64,000 nt of DNA. Origin: Myxococcus landrumus. Lineage in GTDB: Bacteria > Myxococcota > Myxococcia > Myxococcales > Myxococcaceae. Location of the stretch: contig NZ_CP071091.1 of NCBI RefSeq assembly GCF_017301635.1, positions 5,158,001 to 5,222,000 of the forward strand. Reading direction: 5' to 3'. Positions 28,086 through 39,295 of this stretch are shown piece by piece. Under the pieces are notes generated by a model, which worked only from the letters and a program-made list of their open reading frames with translations, made no database searches and had not been told where the DNA came from. The translations under genes were made by a program, and so were the position numbers. Every line of letters starts with the position of its first letter. The stretch's first letter is position 1.

Positions 28086-30068
28086 TCACAACGTGCGCAG
28101 GTAGTCCACCAGGTCGTCAATCTCCGCGTCCGTCAGCTCCGCCGTGGCGCCGTGCGCGTTGGACTGGCGGCGCTCCGTCAGCCGGCCCTTCAGCGACTTC
28201 GCGCTGCCGTCGTGCAGATAGGGCGCCGTCCGCGCCAGGCCCAGGAGCGACGGCGTGTTCAACCCCTTCTCACGGACCTCCTTCGCGTCCTGGAGCAGCC
28301 CGTGGGTGATGAAGGTGCCCACGTTGGCCAGCTTGTTGTTGGTGAGGAGCTCGCCCGCGTGGCACGTGTCGCAGCCGGCCTTCTTGAAGACCTCCGCGCC
28401 GCGCGCCTGCGAGGGCGTTGGCGCGGCGCCCAGGTAGGGATTGTCCGGCGCGGGAATCACGTCGATGAAGGCGGACAGCTGCGTCACCAGCATGGCATCC
28501 AGCGCCCCGCCGCCCATGCGGCTGGTCACCGTGGCGTCGAGGAAGTCCTTCAGCGTGGGGAACTCACCGCTCCAGTGGAACGGCGCCGTCCGCGTCACAT
28601 CGCGCCCCGCGAGGCTGGGCGTCTGGCGCGGCCCATCCGGGAAGCCCCACACGTGGCCGTCCTCGCGCCCATCCAGGTGACAGGACTCGCAGGACACGGA
28701 CACATCCCGGCTCGTCATCCGCGAGTCCAGCGCGGAGTAGAACAGCTTGCGGCCCACGGCCTGCTGGGGCGGCAGCGTCTCGCCCGCGACGATGAGCGGC
28801 GAGCCCTCCGTGCGTACGTTGGTCCGGGCTCCGGAGCCGTCATTCACCAGCGTCGTCACCGAGTGGTCGAAGGCGTTGTGGACGTACGCCTTGCGCCCGT
28901 CCCGCGTCAGCGCGATGCCGCTGGGCCCCGAGCCCACGCGCACCACCTGCCGCACCGAGCTGCCCCGCTGACCTTCCAGGTCCTCTCCCGTGCGACGGCT
29001 GGTGGGCAGGATGGCCACGTTGTCCGTCTCGCGGTGCACCACGAAGAGCCACTCGCCGGACGGGTCCACCACCGCCGCCACCGGCCCCTGGAGGGGATGC
29101 GAGCGCTCCGTGCTGACCAGGGTGGACGGAGGAAAGTCCGGCACCTCGCCGAACGACGGGCGGCACTTGTTCAGGTCATCCACCCGAGGCGAGCCATCCT
29201 CCGTCTTGAAGGTGACGAGGCCTGGCACCACCACGCCCGAGGAGTTGCACGGGCCTCCACCGCCGTAGAGGGACTCGCCGCGCGCCGGCCCCGACTTCGC
29301 CAGCGGGTCCTCGCGAGACCACCGCACGGGCGCGAAGGCGTGCTGGCCGTCGGGCGTCACCACCACGTCCGCCATGCCCCGGGGACGGAAGGAGATGACG
29401 GAAGCCAGCGGCTCCTCGAAGGCGCCGCTCCGGTCCTCGTTGGCGCGCATGTACAGGTCCGTGCGCTCGCGCTGCAGACGCGGCTGATGCGCGTCCGACA
29501 GGTCCACCGTCACCAGGTCCCCCTGGCGGAACAGGCTGATGAGCGCCCGGCGCCCACCGTCCACCAGCGCGATGCCGCGAGGCTCATCCCCCACCGGCAG
29601 CTCCCAGCGCACCTCCAGCGAGCGCGTGTCCACGGCCATCAACGTGCCGTGCTCGGTGGAGTCCCGCGCGGTGCTGTTCACCACGAAGAGCGTGTCGCCC
29701 TTCGGAGAGACCGCCAGGCCCATGGGCTCCACGCCCACCGCCACGCGCGCGGCCTCGCTCCAGTCGCCCCTGCGGATGACGGAGACGCTGCGCTCACGGC
29801 GGTTGGAGACATAGACGGTGTCGTCGGGCCCCACCACCACGCGCTCCGGCCCCGCGCCCACCTTCACCTCGCCCACCTTCTCGCCGCGCGCGGTCTCCAC
29901 CACCGAGAGCACGCCGGTGTCCGCGTCCACCACGTACAGGAACGCGTCATCCCGGCTGAGCGCCACTGTGCCCGAGGAGTTGCTCCATCCGCCGTCCGCC
30001 GACCGGTCCTCGCACGCCGAAAGTCCCAGCACCGCGGCCGCGACTCCGGCCAGAACGTGCCGTCTCAT
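28086..30068 (-). CDS. Lipoprotein with YVTN-type beta-propeller and dihaem cytochrome c domain
   Basis: 660 residues. The ATG at 30068 has GGGAGGAG six bases upstream. The signal peptide ends in a lipobox at LGLSAC. Residues 40-420 carry propeller repeats of the YVTN/PQQ-like kind (FLYVVDADTGVLSVVE, TLFVVNSTARDS, AYVHNAFDHSV). The C-terminal third has two haem-binding motifs, CESCH and CDTCH, as in MauG/dihaem peroxidase-like proteins, with LNTPSLLGLARTAPYLHDG. It should sit at the periplasmic or outer-membrane face and handle electrons. A second protein of the same plan lies at 55.9-58.2 kb. Confidence 0.88.
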   Translation of the reverse strand: MRRHVLAGVAAAVLGLSACEDRSADGGWSNSSGTVALSRDDAFLYVVDADTGVLSVVETARGEKVGEVKVGAGPERVVVGPDDTVYVSNRRERSVSVIRRGDWSEAARVAVGVEPMGLAVSPKGDTLFVVNSTARDSTEHGTLMAVDTRSLEVRWELPVGDEPRGIALVDGGRRALISLFRQGDLVTVDLSDAHQPRLQRERTDLYMRANEDRSGAFEEPLASVISFRPRGMADVVVTPDGQHAFAPVRWSREDPLAKSGPARGESLYGGGGPCNSSGVVVPGLVTFKTEDGSPRVDDLNKCRPSFGEVPDFPPSTLVSTERSHPLQGPVAAVVDPSGEWLFVVHRETDNVAILPTSRRTGEDLEGQRGSSVRQVVRVGSGPSGIALTRDGRKAYVHNAFDHSVTTLVNDGSGARTNVRTEGSPLIVAGETLPPQQAVGRKLFYSALDSRMTSRDVSVSCESCHLDGREDGHVWGFPDGPRQTPSLAGRDVTRTAPFHWSGEFPTLKDFLDATVTSRMGGGALDAMLVTQLSAFIDVIPAPDNPYLGAAPTPSQARGAEVFKKAGCDTCHAGELLTNNKLANVGTFITHGLLQDAKEVREKGLNTPSLLGLARTAPYLHDGSAKSLKGRLTERRQSNAHGATAELTDAEIDDLVDYLRTL

Positions 30069-30328
30069 GAAGTCTCCTCCCGCGCTTCCCCGGCGAGAAT
30101 GCCGCCCGCCACGCTCATCACCAGGAATGCCGCGCTGTGTCGCGCAAGGGGAAATGGCGCCCGGCCCAGGTCGCTCGCCTCCCCCGCGAGCCCGCCATGC
30201 TTGCACCAGCGGGCCCCAGAAGTCGATGCCCTCCCCCACCTCGGGTGCGGGTGGCGGACAGTCGAGCGGGGGCCTCGGGGCGAAACGCCACGAGCGTGTT
30301 TCCCCGGGTGGGGGTAAATGAGGAAGAC

Positions 30329-31858
30329 GTGTCGCGTCCCTCCTCCGTCATCCTGAGCTTCCGGCGCACCTTCGCGCTGCTCATCCTCCTGGTGGTGCTG
30401 CCCTCCGCGGGCCTGTCCGGCTTCGGCGTGGTGGCCATCATCAACGAGCGCGCGGCGGTGGAGAAGCGGCTGGAGTCGGCCTGGCGAGGGACGCTGGAGA
30501 CGCTGGCCCAGGAGCTGCCCCGGCAGTTGGCCTCCGCCCGGCTCGAGGAGGAAGGCGGCAGGCTGAACCTGGTCGCCACCGACGGCCGCATCCTCTCCGA
30601 GCCCCACGGCACCTTCCAACTGGAGGGCGGACGGGTGCTCACCGAGGATCCCGCGCTGGCGGAGACGTTGAGCGCGGTGCTGCCGGAGGCCGGCGCGCTC
30701 CCCGAGTCACCCACGGTCTTCTCGCTGTCCGCGGCGGGGCGCTCCGTGGTGGTGGTGACGCAGCGCCAGGGCACCGTCGTGCGCGGCGTCCGACTGTCCG
30801 TCCGCGCCCTGGAGATGCTGCTGGCGGAGCGCGTGGAGCCTCGCGCGGTGTCCAGCGAGCCGGTGCGCATTGGCCTCATGTCCATCCCACGCGAGACCGT
30901 TGAAGGCGGATTGGTGGGCAAGCTGGTGTCGGAGGTGGCACAGGCCCGCGCCAGCGCCTTGGGACCGCAGGGGCTGGCCGAGCGCGTGTTGTCCCCTCCG
31001 CTCCAGGACTACCGGCTGGTGGTGCTGCCCACCGGTGAGGACCCCGTGGCGCGAGCCTCCACGCGCAACCGCGCCGTGTACGGTGTGCTGCTGGGCCTGT
31101 TCTATCTGACGCTGACGTTCGGCGTCGTCTACACGGGCCGCGTGCTGTACCGCGAGGCGCGGCTGTCGCGCATGAAGACGGACTTCGTCTCGCTGGTGAG
31201 CCATGAGCTGCGCACGCCGCTGACCTCCATCCGCATGTTCATCGAGATGCTCGCGCTGGGCCGGCTCAAGGACCCGGCGCAGATGCAGGAAATCCTCACG
31301 ATGCTGACGCGGGAGACGGAGCGGCTGTCCGTCTTCATCGAGCGCGTGCTGGACTGGTCCCGCATCGAGGGCGGCCGCAAGGTGTACCAGCGCGAGGCCA
31401 TGCCGGTCTCCGACGTGGTGGACACGGCGGTGACCGCCTTCCGCACCCAGCGCATGGACAGCACCGTGGACTTGAAGGTCGACGTGGCGGAGGGCTTGCC
31501 TCGGGTGGACGTGGACAAGGACTCGGTCGCGGGGGCGCTGCTCAACCTGCTCCAGAACGCCTACAAGTACAGCGGGCCGGAGAACCGTCGCATCACCCTG
31601 AGCGCGAGCCAGGCGGGGCGATGGATTGACCTGTCCGTGGAGGACAATGGCGTGGGAATCGCGCCGAAGGAACGCAAGCGCATCTTCGAGCGCTTCTATC
31701 GGGTGGACAATCTGATGACCCGGACGACGGAGGGCAGTGGGCTGGGGCTGGCCATCGCCCGGAGAATCGTCGAGGCTCACGGCGGACGCATCTCCGTGAA
31801 GAGCGAGCCCGGCCGCGGCAGCCGGTTCACCATCCAACTGCCGGTGCGGAAGACATGA
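30329..31858 (+). CDS. Membrane sensor histidine kinase
   Basis: 509 residues from the GTG at 30329, with GAGGA four bases upstream. The open frame extends to 30137, but that part lacks protein-like character. The first transmembrane segment is [17 protein letters not shown] near residue 12 and the second is around [20 protein letters not shown] near 255; between them is a sensor region of about 200 residues. The phosphoacceptor histidine is in [13 protein letters not shown] near 291. The ATPase domain shows [22 protein letters not shown] and [20 protein letters not shown]. No clear HAMP domain is visible. It overlaps its response regulator in ATGA, so the two form one signalling unit. The stimulus is unknown. 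Confidence 0.93.
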   Translation: MSRPSSVILSFRRTFALLILLVVLPSAGLSGFGVVAIINERAAVEKRLESAWRGTLETLAQELPRQLASARLEEEGGRLNLVATDGRILSEPHGTFQLEGGRVLTEDPALAETLSAVLPEAGALPESPTVFSLSAAGRSVVVVTQRQGTVVRGVRLSVRALEMLLAERVEPRAVSSEPVRIGLMSIPRETVEGGLVGKLVSEVAQARASALGPQGLAERVLSPPLQDYRLVVLPTGEDPVARASTRNRAVYGVLLGLFYLTLTFGVVYTGRVLYREARLSRMKTDFVSLVSHELRTPLTSIRMFIEMLALGRLKDPAQMQEILTMLTRETERLSVFIERVLDWSRIEGGRKVYQREAMPVSDVVDTAVTAFRTQRMDSTVDLKVDVAEGLPRVDVDKDSVAGALLNLLQNAYKYSGPENRRITLSASQAGRWIDLSVEDNGVGIAPKERKRIFERFYRVDNLMTRTTEGSGLGLAIARRIVEAHGGRISVKSEPGRGSRFTIQLPVRKT

Positions 31859-32547
31859 GCGAAGCGACACGGCGCATCCTGGTGGTCGAGGACGACCTGT
31901 CCATCCTCGCGGGCCTGTCCATGAACCTGCGCTTCGAGGGCTACGAAGTGCTCCAGGCCCAGGATGGACGCACGGGCCTCCAGCGCGCGCTGGATGACGC
32001 CCCGGACCTGATGGTGCTGGACCTGATGCTGCCCGAGCTCAACGGCTACGAGGTGCTCAAGGAGCTGCGCCAGCGAGGCCGCGACACACCCGTGGTGGTG
32101 CTGTCCGCCAAGGGGATGGAGACGGACAAGATTCTGGGCCTCAACCTGGGCGCGGATGACTACGTGGTGAAGCCCTTCGGGCTCCAGGAGCTCCTGGCGC
32201 GCATCAAGGCCGTGCTGCGCCGCCGCTACCCGACGCAAGGGGGCGCGCCGCCGGTGACGTTCGGCGACGTGCGCGTGGACATGAACGCGCGCACGGTGGT
32301 TCGCGGGGGGACCCCCGTGGAGCTCACCGCGCAGGAGTTCAAGCTGCTGGCGCACTTCCTCACGCATCCGGAGCGCACCTTCACGCGCGAGGAGCTGCTG
32401 TCCGGCGCGTGGGGCTACCACTACGAGGGCAGCGCGCGCACGGTGGACAACTTCATGCGCCAGCTGCGCATCAAGTTCGAGCCGAACCCGGAGGAGCCGC
32501 GCCACTTCGTCACCGTGCGCGGCCTGGGCTACCGCTTCGAGAAGTGA
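31855..32547 (+). CDS. OmpR/PhoB-family response regulator
   Basis: 230 residues. The receiver domain has the acidic pair in [10 protein letters not shown], the phosphorylated aspartate in [13 protein letters not shown] near residue 54 and the lysine in VVKPFG. The C-terminal winged helix has [27 protein letters not shown] and the end [10 protein letters not shown]. It is the partner of the kinase at 30329-31858, with a 4-bp ATGA overlap. Targets cannot be inferred; it is followed by a convergent methyltransferase gene. Confidence 0.95.
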   Translation: MSEATRRILVVEDDLSILAGLSMNLRFEGYEVLQAQDGRTGLQRALDDAPDLMVLDLMLPELNGYEVLKELRQRGRDTPVVVLSAKGMETDKILGLNLGADDYVVKPFGLQELLARIKAVLRRRYPTQGGAPPVTFGDVRVDMNARTVVRGGTPVELTAQEFKLLAHFLTHPERTFTREELLSGAWGYHYEGSARTVDNFMRQLRIKFEPNPEEPRHFVTVRGLGYRFEK

Positions 32548-32566
32548 GCGCCCTTGCGCCCCTGGC

Positions 32567-33265
32567 TCACGGCCCGGCGACGCCGATGTGCCGTGAGTCT
32601 TCCAGGTCGAAGGGCTTGCCGTCGAAGCGGCCGTAGCGCTCGCGCGGGGTGAAGCCCGCGGCGGTGAGGGCCGCGTCCAGTTCCTCGGGCGAGAAGTGCC
32701 GCAGCTTGAGGCGGCGGATGGGGCTGGGCACTCCGGGCTGCTTGCGCTCGCGCAGGTGGAGGGCGAACAACGGCCGGCGCGGCTCCAGCCCCGCGTTGGG
32801 CTCCTCGTCATCGCGCGGCAGCACGGGCTCGCGCGGCGTGTTGAGCACGTCGTAGACGAAGGTGCCCTCCGGGGTGAGGTGGTGGCGCACCGTGGCCAGC
32901 AGCGCCTCCAGGTCGTCGTTGCCGGGCATCAACCCCAGCGCGTGCTGCGGGGCCAGTACCAGCGGGAAGCGGTCCGGCAGGCGCAGCGAGCGCAGGTCCG
33001 CGACGAGGAAGCGGGCGCGGTCGGAGACCTCGAGCGACTCCGAGGCGCGGCGCTCCTCGGCGGAGCGAATCATCACCTCCGACGGGTCCACGCCCACCGC
33101 CGTGTAGCCATGCTCGGCCAGGGCCCAGACCACCCGGCCGTTGGCGGCGCCCAGGACCAACACGGGCGCGCCGTGCTCGGCCGCCTGGCGTGTGTAGAAA
33201 ACAAGGTCCGGCTCCTGGCCCACCAATGACAGCGGTGTGCGACCGCGTGCGTCGTTCCCACCCAT
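32567..33265 (-). CDS. Class I SAM-dependent methyltransferase
   Basis: 232 residues. The SAM-binding motif I reads VLVLGAANGRVVWALAEHG, followed by the acidic end of beta 2 in VGVDPSEVM, then LVADLRSL and a post-motif helix. These are the marks of a small-molecule type class I methyltransferase. It stands alone between the response regulator and a lipoprotein gene. The substrate is not evident. Confidence 0.85.
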   Translation of the reverse strand: MGGNDARGRTPLSLVGQEPDLVFYTRQAAEHGAPVLVLGAANGRVVWALAEHGYTAVGVDPSEVMIRSAEERRASESLEVSDRARFLVADLRSLRLPDRFPLVLAPQHALGLMPGNDDLEALLATVRHHLTPEGTFVYDVLNTPREPVLPRDDEEPNAGLEPRRPLFALHLRERKQPGVPSPIRRLKLRHFSPEELDAALTAAGFTPRERYGRFDGKPFDLEDSRHIGVAGP

Positions 33266-33388
33266 TTCCGGAAGCCACTAGCACGAATGAGGGGTCCTTC
33301 GGGACAGCGACTTGCCCAGACAGGGCACCGCGCTTCCCACCACCTGTCTGGGAACGGACGGAGTCGCCCGTGGAGCGCCAACGAATCC

Positions 33389-33403
33389 TGGCATCGGCCT
33401 TGC
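33389..33403 (+). promoter_or_regulatory. Sigma54-type promoter (-24/-12)
   Basis: TGGCATCGGCCTTGC carries the GG and GC doublets with exactly ten bases between them, as required for sigma54 RNA polymerase, and matches TGGCAY-N5-TTGC. It lies about 60 bp before the lipoprotein gene at 33465 on the same strand. An FHA-domain sigma54 activator is encoded 4.5 kb downstream. Confidence 0.65.
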
Positions 33404-33464
33404 GACTGAGGGGGCTTGGACGGTTGCCCATCCAGGGCGGCCAGGCATTCGTGGGGTGAGCGGA

Positions 33465-35036
33465 ATGACACGGGGATTGCGCTGGCCAGGCGCGCTCTTC
33501 TTGGCGTGTGTGATGTGGACCCTGGGGGGCTGTCACTCCAAGTCCGGTGACGAGTCTCAGCAGGACAACCCGGACATGGATGACCCGGGCCCTCCGCCCG
33601 AGACACCCGACTCCGGCCCGCCTCCCGACAGCGGACCTTCGACGGAGCCTCCCGACAGTGGCCCCTCGACGGAGCCTCCGGACGCGGGCCCGCCTCCGGA
33701 CGCGGGCCCCGACCCTCGGCAGGACGTGGAGATTCCTCCGCTGCCTTCCGTGCCGGGCTGGCGCTTCGTGGGCGCGGACCAGGGCGGCCCCGTCACCGTG
33801 TACGGCGTGACGGCCGACGAGGGCGGCAACATCTGGGTGGCCGGAGGTGAGGAGGGCCTGTTCCTCCTGAAGCCCGGAGCGGAGCGCTTCGAGCGCTTCG
33901 GCATGGAGCACGGCCTGCGTCCGTACGGCTACATGCCGGACGGCAGCGCGCCTCCGGGCATCAAGTACCTGAAGGTCATCTCCGTGGCGGGCGCCAAGGC
34001 GGGCACCGTCTTCGTGGGCTACGAGGGCGTTCCCGGCACGGGCTCCGAGCACTGCGAGAACAACTGGGACGGCCCGAGCCCGGACCCCGCCCGCTACAAG
34101 AGCGGCGACGCGGACCGGGTGACGCTGCGCAAGGACGGCACCTTGAACGTGGTGCACTACGACATCTTCTCCGGCCCCGACGTGGTGGCGGCCGAGAAGC
34201 GCGGGCGCGAGAAGATCTGCAACATCCTGCGCATCCGCTACGACAAGCACGGCATCGGTCGGAACAAGCCCAGCGTGTGGTTCGGCGGCAACCACGGCTT
34301 CGCGCGAGGGGACGCGACGTTCTCCGGCGCGCCCATGTGCAACGGCCAGCTCAACTGCTCCGGCGTCTTCGAGCACGTCCACCCGTCCGTCAACGCACTC
34401 GACGCGCGCGGCAACGTGATTCTGCTGACGGACGCGTACTACGGCGTCGCGGTGGACCCCAGCGGCGACGTCTGGTTCGGCGGCTCGGACCGCACCACGC
34501 GCTTCCGCTACGGCTCCACGGGCGGGAACTTCTGGCACGCGCAGACGGGCTCGGAGGCGGACGCCGACAACAAGCGCGACCTCTGGCCGGACGCCAAGCC
34601 GGAGTACTCGAAGCCCAGCGAGCGCGTGCCGGACAACATCTCCGGCGCGGTGGTGATGGGCGACGGCAGCGTGTGGCTGAGCTCGTTCAGCAACGGGCTG
34701 GTGCACCTGGACTCGGGCGGCCAGGTGCTGCGGCGGATTGGCTCCGGCTCCGGGCTGGTGGACCGGCACCTGTCCGCCCTGGGCCTGGACCCGAGGGACG
34801 CAAGCCTCTGGGCCGGCGCGTCGTGGGGCGGAGGCATCTCCCGGCTGAAGGGCGGCGACTTCACCACGTACGGCCTGCCGGAGTTCGGCCGCAAGTACGG
34901 CATGTCGCGCATCAGCGACATCCAGGCCGCCGGTGACGGCAGCGACCGGCGGATGCTGGTGTCCTTCATGGGCTACCGGGACACCACCACCCAGAAGTGG
35001 GTGGCGGGCGCCATCGGCATCTTCGAAGGCGAGTAG
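33465..35036 (+). CDS. Lipoprotein with WD40/regulator-type propeller repeats
   Basis: 523 residues from the ATG at 33465. The lipobox is WTLGGC near residue 22. A linker of about 60 residues made of short Pro/Asp/Ser/Gly repeats follows. The rest has propeller-like blades: GNIWVAGGEEGLFLL, GDVWFGGSDRTTRF, GSVWLSSFSNGLVHL and SLWAGASWGGGISRL, close to the Reg_prop blades found in hybrid two-component sensors. It is probably surface-exposed and tethered by the linker. It has its own sigma54-type promoter and a strong terminator. Function unknown. Confidence 0.82.
   Translation: MTRGLRWPGALFLACVMWTLGGCHSKSGDESQQDNPDMDDPGPPPETPDSGPPPDSGPSTEPPDSGPSTEPPDAGPPPDAGPDPRQDVEIPPLPSVPGWRFVGADQGGPVTVYGVTADEGGNIWVAGGEEGLFLLKPGAERFERFGMEHGLRPYGYMPDGSAPPGIKYLKVISVAGAKAGTVFVGYEGVPGTGSEHCENNWDGPSPDPARYKSGDADRVTLRKDGTLNVVHYDIFSGPDVVAAEKRGREKICNILRIRYDKHGIGRNKPSVWFGGNHGFARGDATFSGAPMCNGQLNCSGVFEHVHPSVNALDARGNVILLTDAYYGVAVDPSGDVWFGGSDRTTRFRYGSTGGNFWHAQTGSEADADNKRDLWPDAKPEYSKPSERVPDNISGAVVMGDGSVWLSSFSNGLVHLDSGGQVLRRIGSGSGLVDRHLSALGLDPRDASLWAGASWGGGISRLKGGDFTTYGLPEFGRKYGMSRISDIQAAGDGSDRRMLVSFMGYRDTTTQKWVAGAIGIFEGE
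33617..33716. repeat. Short tandem repeats coding a Pro/Asp/Ser linker
   Basis: Imperfect tandem units encode repeated PPDSGP/STEPPDSGP/PPDAGP motifs in the lipoprotein linker after the lipobox. Such low-complexity linkers are common in myxobacterial lipoproteins and are prone to length change. Confidence 0.7.
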
Positions 35037-35037
35037 C

Positions 35038-35092
35038 AAGCACGACTCCGGCGGCCGTCCTCGCTCGAGAGGGGACGGCCGCCGTCGTGCTT
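35038..35092. terminator. Bidirectional terminator hairpin between convergent genes
   Basis: Arms AAGCACGAC-tcc-GGCGGCCGTCC (35038-35060) and GGACGGCCGCC-GTCGTGCTT (35073-35092) pair over 20 bp with a 3-base bulge and a 12-base loop. It lies between the convergent ends of the lipoprotein gene and the amidohydrolase gene, so it can serve both. No long T-run follows. Confidence 0.75.
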
Positions 35093-35108
35093 CACGCGAA
35101 CGGCCGCG

Positions 35109-37796
35109 CTACTTCGGCAGCTCGCGGTACTTCTCGAACAGGGCCTGCTGCCGCGTGACGAGCGGCACCTGACGTCCGGCCAGCCACATGCCCAAGGGGC
35201 GCGTGGAGGACTCCAGCGGGTCGCCATTCCACAGCACCACGTCCGCCACCGCGCCCGGCGCCAGCTTGCCCACCGGCACGCCGAACGCCTCCCCGACGTT
35301 GGACGTCATCGCGCGCAGCGCATCGGTGTGCGGCATGCCCCAGGCCACCGCGTTGCCCGCCTCCTGCGGGAGCGTGCGCACCAGGCCGTGGTCCCCCATG
35401 ATGGAGAAGAGGACCTTCACGCCCGCCTTGCTCAAGAGCGCCGCCGAGTCCAAGCGGCTGTTGAGCCGGTCGAAGTCCGCGGGCAGGTTCTGCGTCGGCT
35501 GCACAATCACGGGCACCTTCGCCGCCGCCAGCTCCTTCGCCACCATCCACGCCTCGCTTCCCCCGGCGATGATGAGCTTGAAGTCATACTCACCCGCCAG
35601 ACCCATCGCGGCGCGGAGGTCCGAGGCCCGGTCCGCGTGCACCACCACCGGCATCATGCCCGAGAGCACCAGTTGGAGCGCCTCCAGGTCCGGGCGGCTC
35701 ACCGACAGGTCGCGCATGCGCCCCTGCTCGAAGTCACCCTTGCGGCGTGCGTAGTCGCGCGCGTCGGCCAGGACCGCCCGCAGCCGCTCCAGCACCAGCG
35801 CCCGCGAGCCCGACACCGCGTCGCGGCCGGAGATGCCCAGGTGGACGTGCATGGCCAGCGACGCGCGCCGAATCGAGCCGTCCATCGCCAGCAGCGCGCT
35901 CTGTCCGGACACCAGCCCGCCGCGCTGATGCGTCAGCACGCTGGTGACACCGCCCAGCCGCGCCACCGGGAGCACCACCGACGCGGGGTTGATGCCGTCC
36001 GCGGCCAGGAGCGCCGCGCGCACGTCCCGCTTCGCCGCGTCCCCGCGCAGCCCGTCATCCTGCGTGGACTCCTCCGCGCTCACCTCCACCAGCCCCAGCA
36101 CGGTGAGCGAGTCCACGAAGCCCGGCGTCAACAGCCGGCCCTTGCCCTCCACCACGCGGCACGCGGGAGGCAGCGAGTTGCCCCCGTCGGCCTGGATGCT
36201 CGCGACCTTGCCGTTCTCCAGCACCACCGTGGCGCCCTTCAGCCACGCCGTGCCCGTGAAGGCCGTCACGCCGTGGAACACCGTGCACGCATCCGCCGTC
36301 GGGGGAACACGCTCCGCGCACGCGCGGTCCTTCGTCACGTCGCAGCGCTCGCTCAAGCCCAGGTCCGCGAGCGATGGCACCGCCGCGGGCGCGGCCACCA
36401 GCTTCGCCGCGTTCGCCGCCACGTCCCCCACTTCGAAGTCGCTGACCTGCGATGCGCCCTGGCTCGCGTCGAACGTCACCACGCCGTCCGCCCACACGCG
36501 CTGCGCCCGCGCGTAGACGCTCAAGGGGTGGTTCTTCCACAGCACCACGTCCGCCATCTTCCCCGGCTCCAGCGAGCCCGTGGCGCTCTCCACGCCCATC
36601 ACCCAGGCGGCGTTCAGCGTCACCCACCGCAGCGCCTCTTCCTCGGGGATGGGGATGCCCGACTCGCGCGCCCGCCACATCGCCTTGCCGGCCTCCTGGT
36701 TCAGCCGCTGGATGCTCAGCGCGGAGTCGGAGTGGATGACCGTCTTTCCCCCCGCCTGCGAGACGAGCCCGGCGGTCTCCGGGATTCCATCCCAGGCCTC
36801 CAGCTTGAAGCCCCACCAGTCCGCCCACGTCGCGACGGCCACGTTCTTCGCGGCCAGGCTGTCGCGGACCTTGTACGCCTCCAGCGCGTGGTGGAAGGCG
36901 CGAATGGAGTAGCCCGCCTCCGCCGCCACCTGGAGCATCACCTCCATCTCATCCGCGCGGTAGCAGTGGTTCTGCACCAGGATGTTGCCGCGCAGCACCT
37001 CCGCCAGCGTCTCCAGCTTCAAGTCGCGCAGCGGCGCGGGCCCCGCCTCGTCCGGGCTCTTCTCCTGCTTCTTCGCCCACTCGTCCTGCTTGGCCATGTA
37101 CTCACGGGCCTGGGCGAAGGCCTGCCGGTAGCCGGCCACGTTGGCCATGCGGGTGGAGGGCGCCGACTTGCGGTCCACGCCATAGACGCGGCGCGGGTTC
37201 TCGCCACACGCCATCTTCAGGGAGTCCTTCGCGCCCGGAAACCGCATCTCCGCCGCCGAGCGACCGAAGTGCAGCTTCACCGGAAAGCCTCGGCCACCCA
37301 CCAGGTTGGCACTGCCCGGAAGCACCAGCAGGGAGGTGATGCCTCCCGCCGCGGCGCGCTGGAGCCCCGGGTCCTGGGGCCAGAAGGAGTGCTCCGCGGC
37401 GACCTCGGCCGTCACCGGCGCGGTGGCCTCGTTGCCGTCGTCGTTGGAGAACGAGGCGGGGCTGGCATAGACGCCCAGATGACTGTGCGCGTCGATGATG
37501 CCGGGAGTGACGTACAGCCCGGTACCGTCCACCTCCTCCGCCCCCGGGGGGGTCGCCACGTCCGCGTTGCGCCCCACCGCCGTCAGCTTGCCGTCCACCC
37601 AGGCGACCGCGCCGTCCTCGATGGCGGGCCCCGTGGCGGGCATCACCGTGGCGTGACGCACCACCACCGCGCGAGGCTGTTTCCAGACGCGCGTCGGGGC
37701 GGGAGGGGTCGCCGCGGCCGGGGTGGCGGGAGCGGGAGTCCTGGGAACCGTGGCGCAGGCAGAGGCCAGCAACAGAAGCAAGGAAGGGGTCCGCAT
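35109..37796 (-). CDS. Lipoprotein with tandem amidohydrolase domains, second one degenerate
   Basis: 895 residues from the ATG at 37796; the signal peptide ends at the lipobox LLASAC. Domain 1 (about 35-460) is an imidazolonepropionase/dihydroorotase-like amidohydrolase with [11 protein letters not shown] (the HxH metal ligands), [18 protein letters not shown] and VIHSDSAL, closing with [19 protein letters not shown]. Domain 2 (about 490-890) repeats the plan, ending [19 protein letters not shown], but the HxH site reads [11 protein letters not shown] and has lost both histidines. Only the first half is likely to be catalytic. The substrate is unknown; related exported amidohydrolases act on cyclic amides or peptides. 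Confidence 0.88.
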   Translation of the reverse strand: MRTPSLLLLLASACATVPRTPAPATPAAATPPAPTRVWKQPRAVVVRHATVMPATGPAIEDGAVAWVDGKLTAVGRNADVATPPGAEEVDGTGLYVTPGIIDAHSHLGVYASPASFSNDDGNEATAPVTAEVAAEHSFWPQDPGLQRAAAGGITSLLVLPGSANLVGGRGFPVKLHFGRSAAEMRFPGAKDSLKMACGENPRRVYGVDRKSAPSTRMANVAGYRQAFAQAREYMAKQDEWAKKQEKSPDEAGPAPLRDLKLETLAEVLRGNILVQNHCYRADEMEVMLQVAAEAGYSIRAFHHALEAYKVRDSLAAKNVAVATWADWWGFKLEAWDGIPETAGLVSQAGGKTVIHSDSALSIQRLNQEAGKAMWRARESGIPIPEEEALRWVTLNAAWVMGVESATGSLEPGKMADVVLWKNHPLSVYARAQRVWADGVVTFDASQGASQVSDFEVGDVAANAAKLVAAPAAVPSLADLGLSERCDVTKDRACAERVPPTADACTVFHGVTAFTGTAWLKGATVVLENGKVASIQADGGNSLPPACRVVEGKGRLLTPGFVDSLTVLGLVEVSAEESTQDDGLRGDAAKRDVRAALLAADGINPASVVLPVARLGGVTSVLTHQRGGLVSGQSALLAMDGSIRRASLAMHVHLGISGRDAVSGSRALVLERLRAVLADARDYARRKGDFEQGRMRDLSVSRPDLEALQLVLSGMMPVVVHADRASDLRAAMGLAGEYDFKLIIAGGSEAWMVAKELAAAKVPVIVQPTQNLPADFDRLNSRLDSAALLSKAGVKVLFSIMGDHGLVRTLPQEAGNAVAWGMPHTDALRAMTSNVGEAFGVPVGKLAPGAVADVVLWNGDPLESSTRPLGMWLAGRQVPLVTRQQALFEKYRELPK

Positions 37797-37924
37797 AGGT
37801 GACGTTTGTCGTATCACGCCCCCATGGGGCTCCAACCATGCCCGGTCGCCCAGAGGGCGGGCTCGCTCTCTGCGTACAGGAAATCACCTGACGACGAGAA
37901 GCCGTCTAGAATCCCCACCCGGTC

Positions 37925-39289
<1,365 letters not shown>

Positions 39290-39295
39290 GCCACT

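Noticed and set aside
30137..30328. N-terminal extension of the histidine kinase
   Set aside because: The extra 64 codons read as low-quality Arg/Pro-rich sequence with no SD, while the GTG at 30329 has an SD and leads straight into the first membrane helix.
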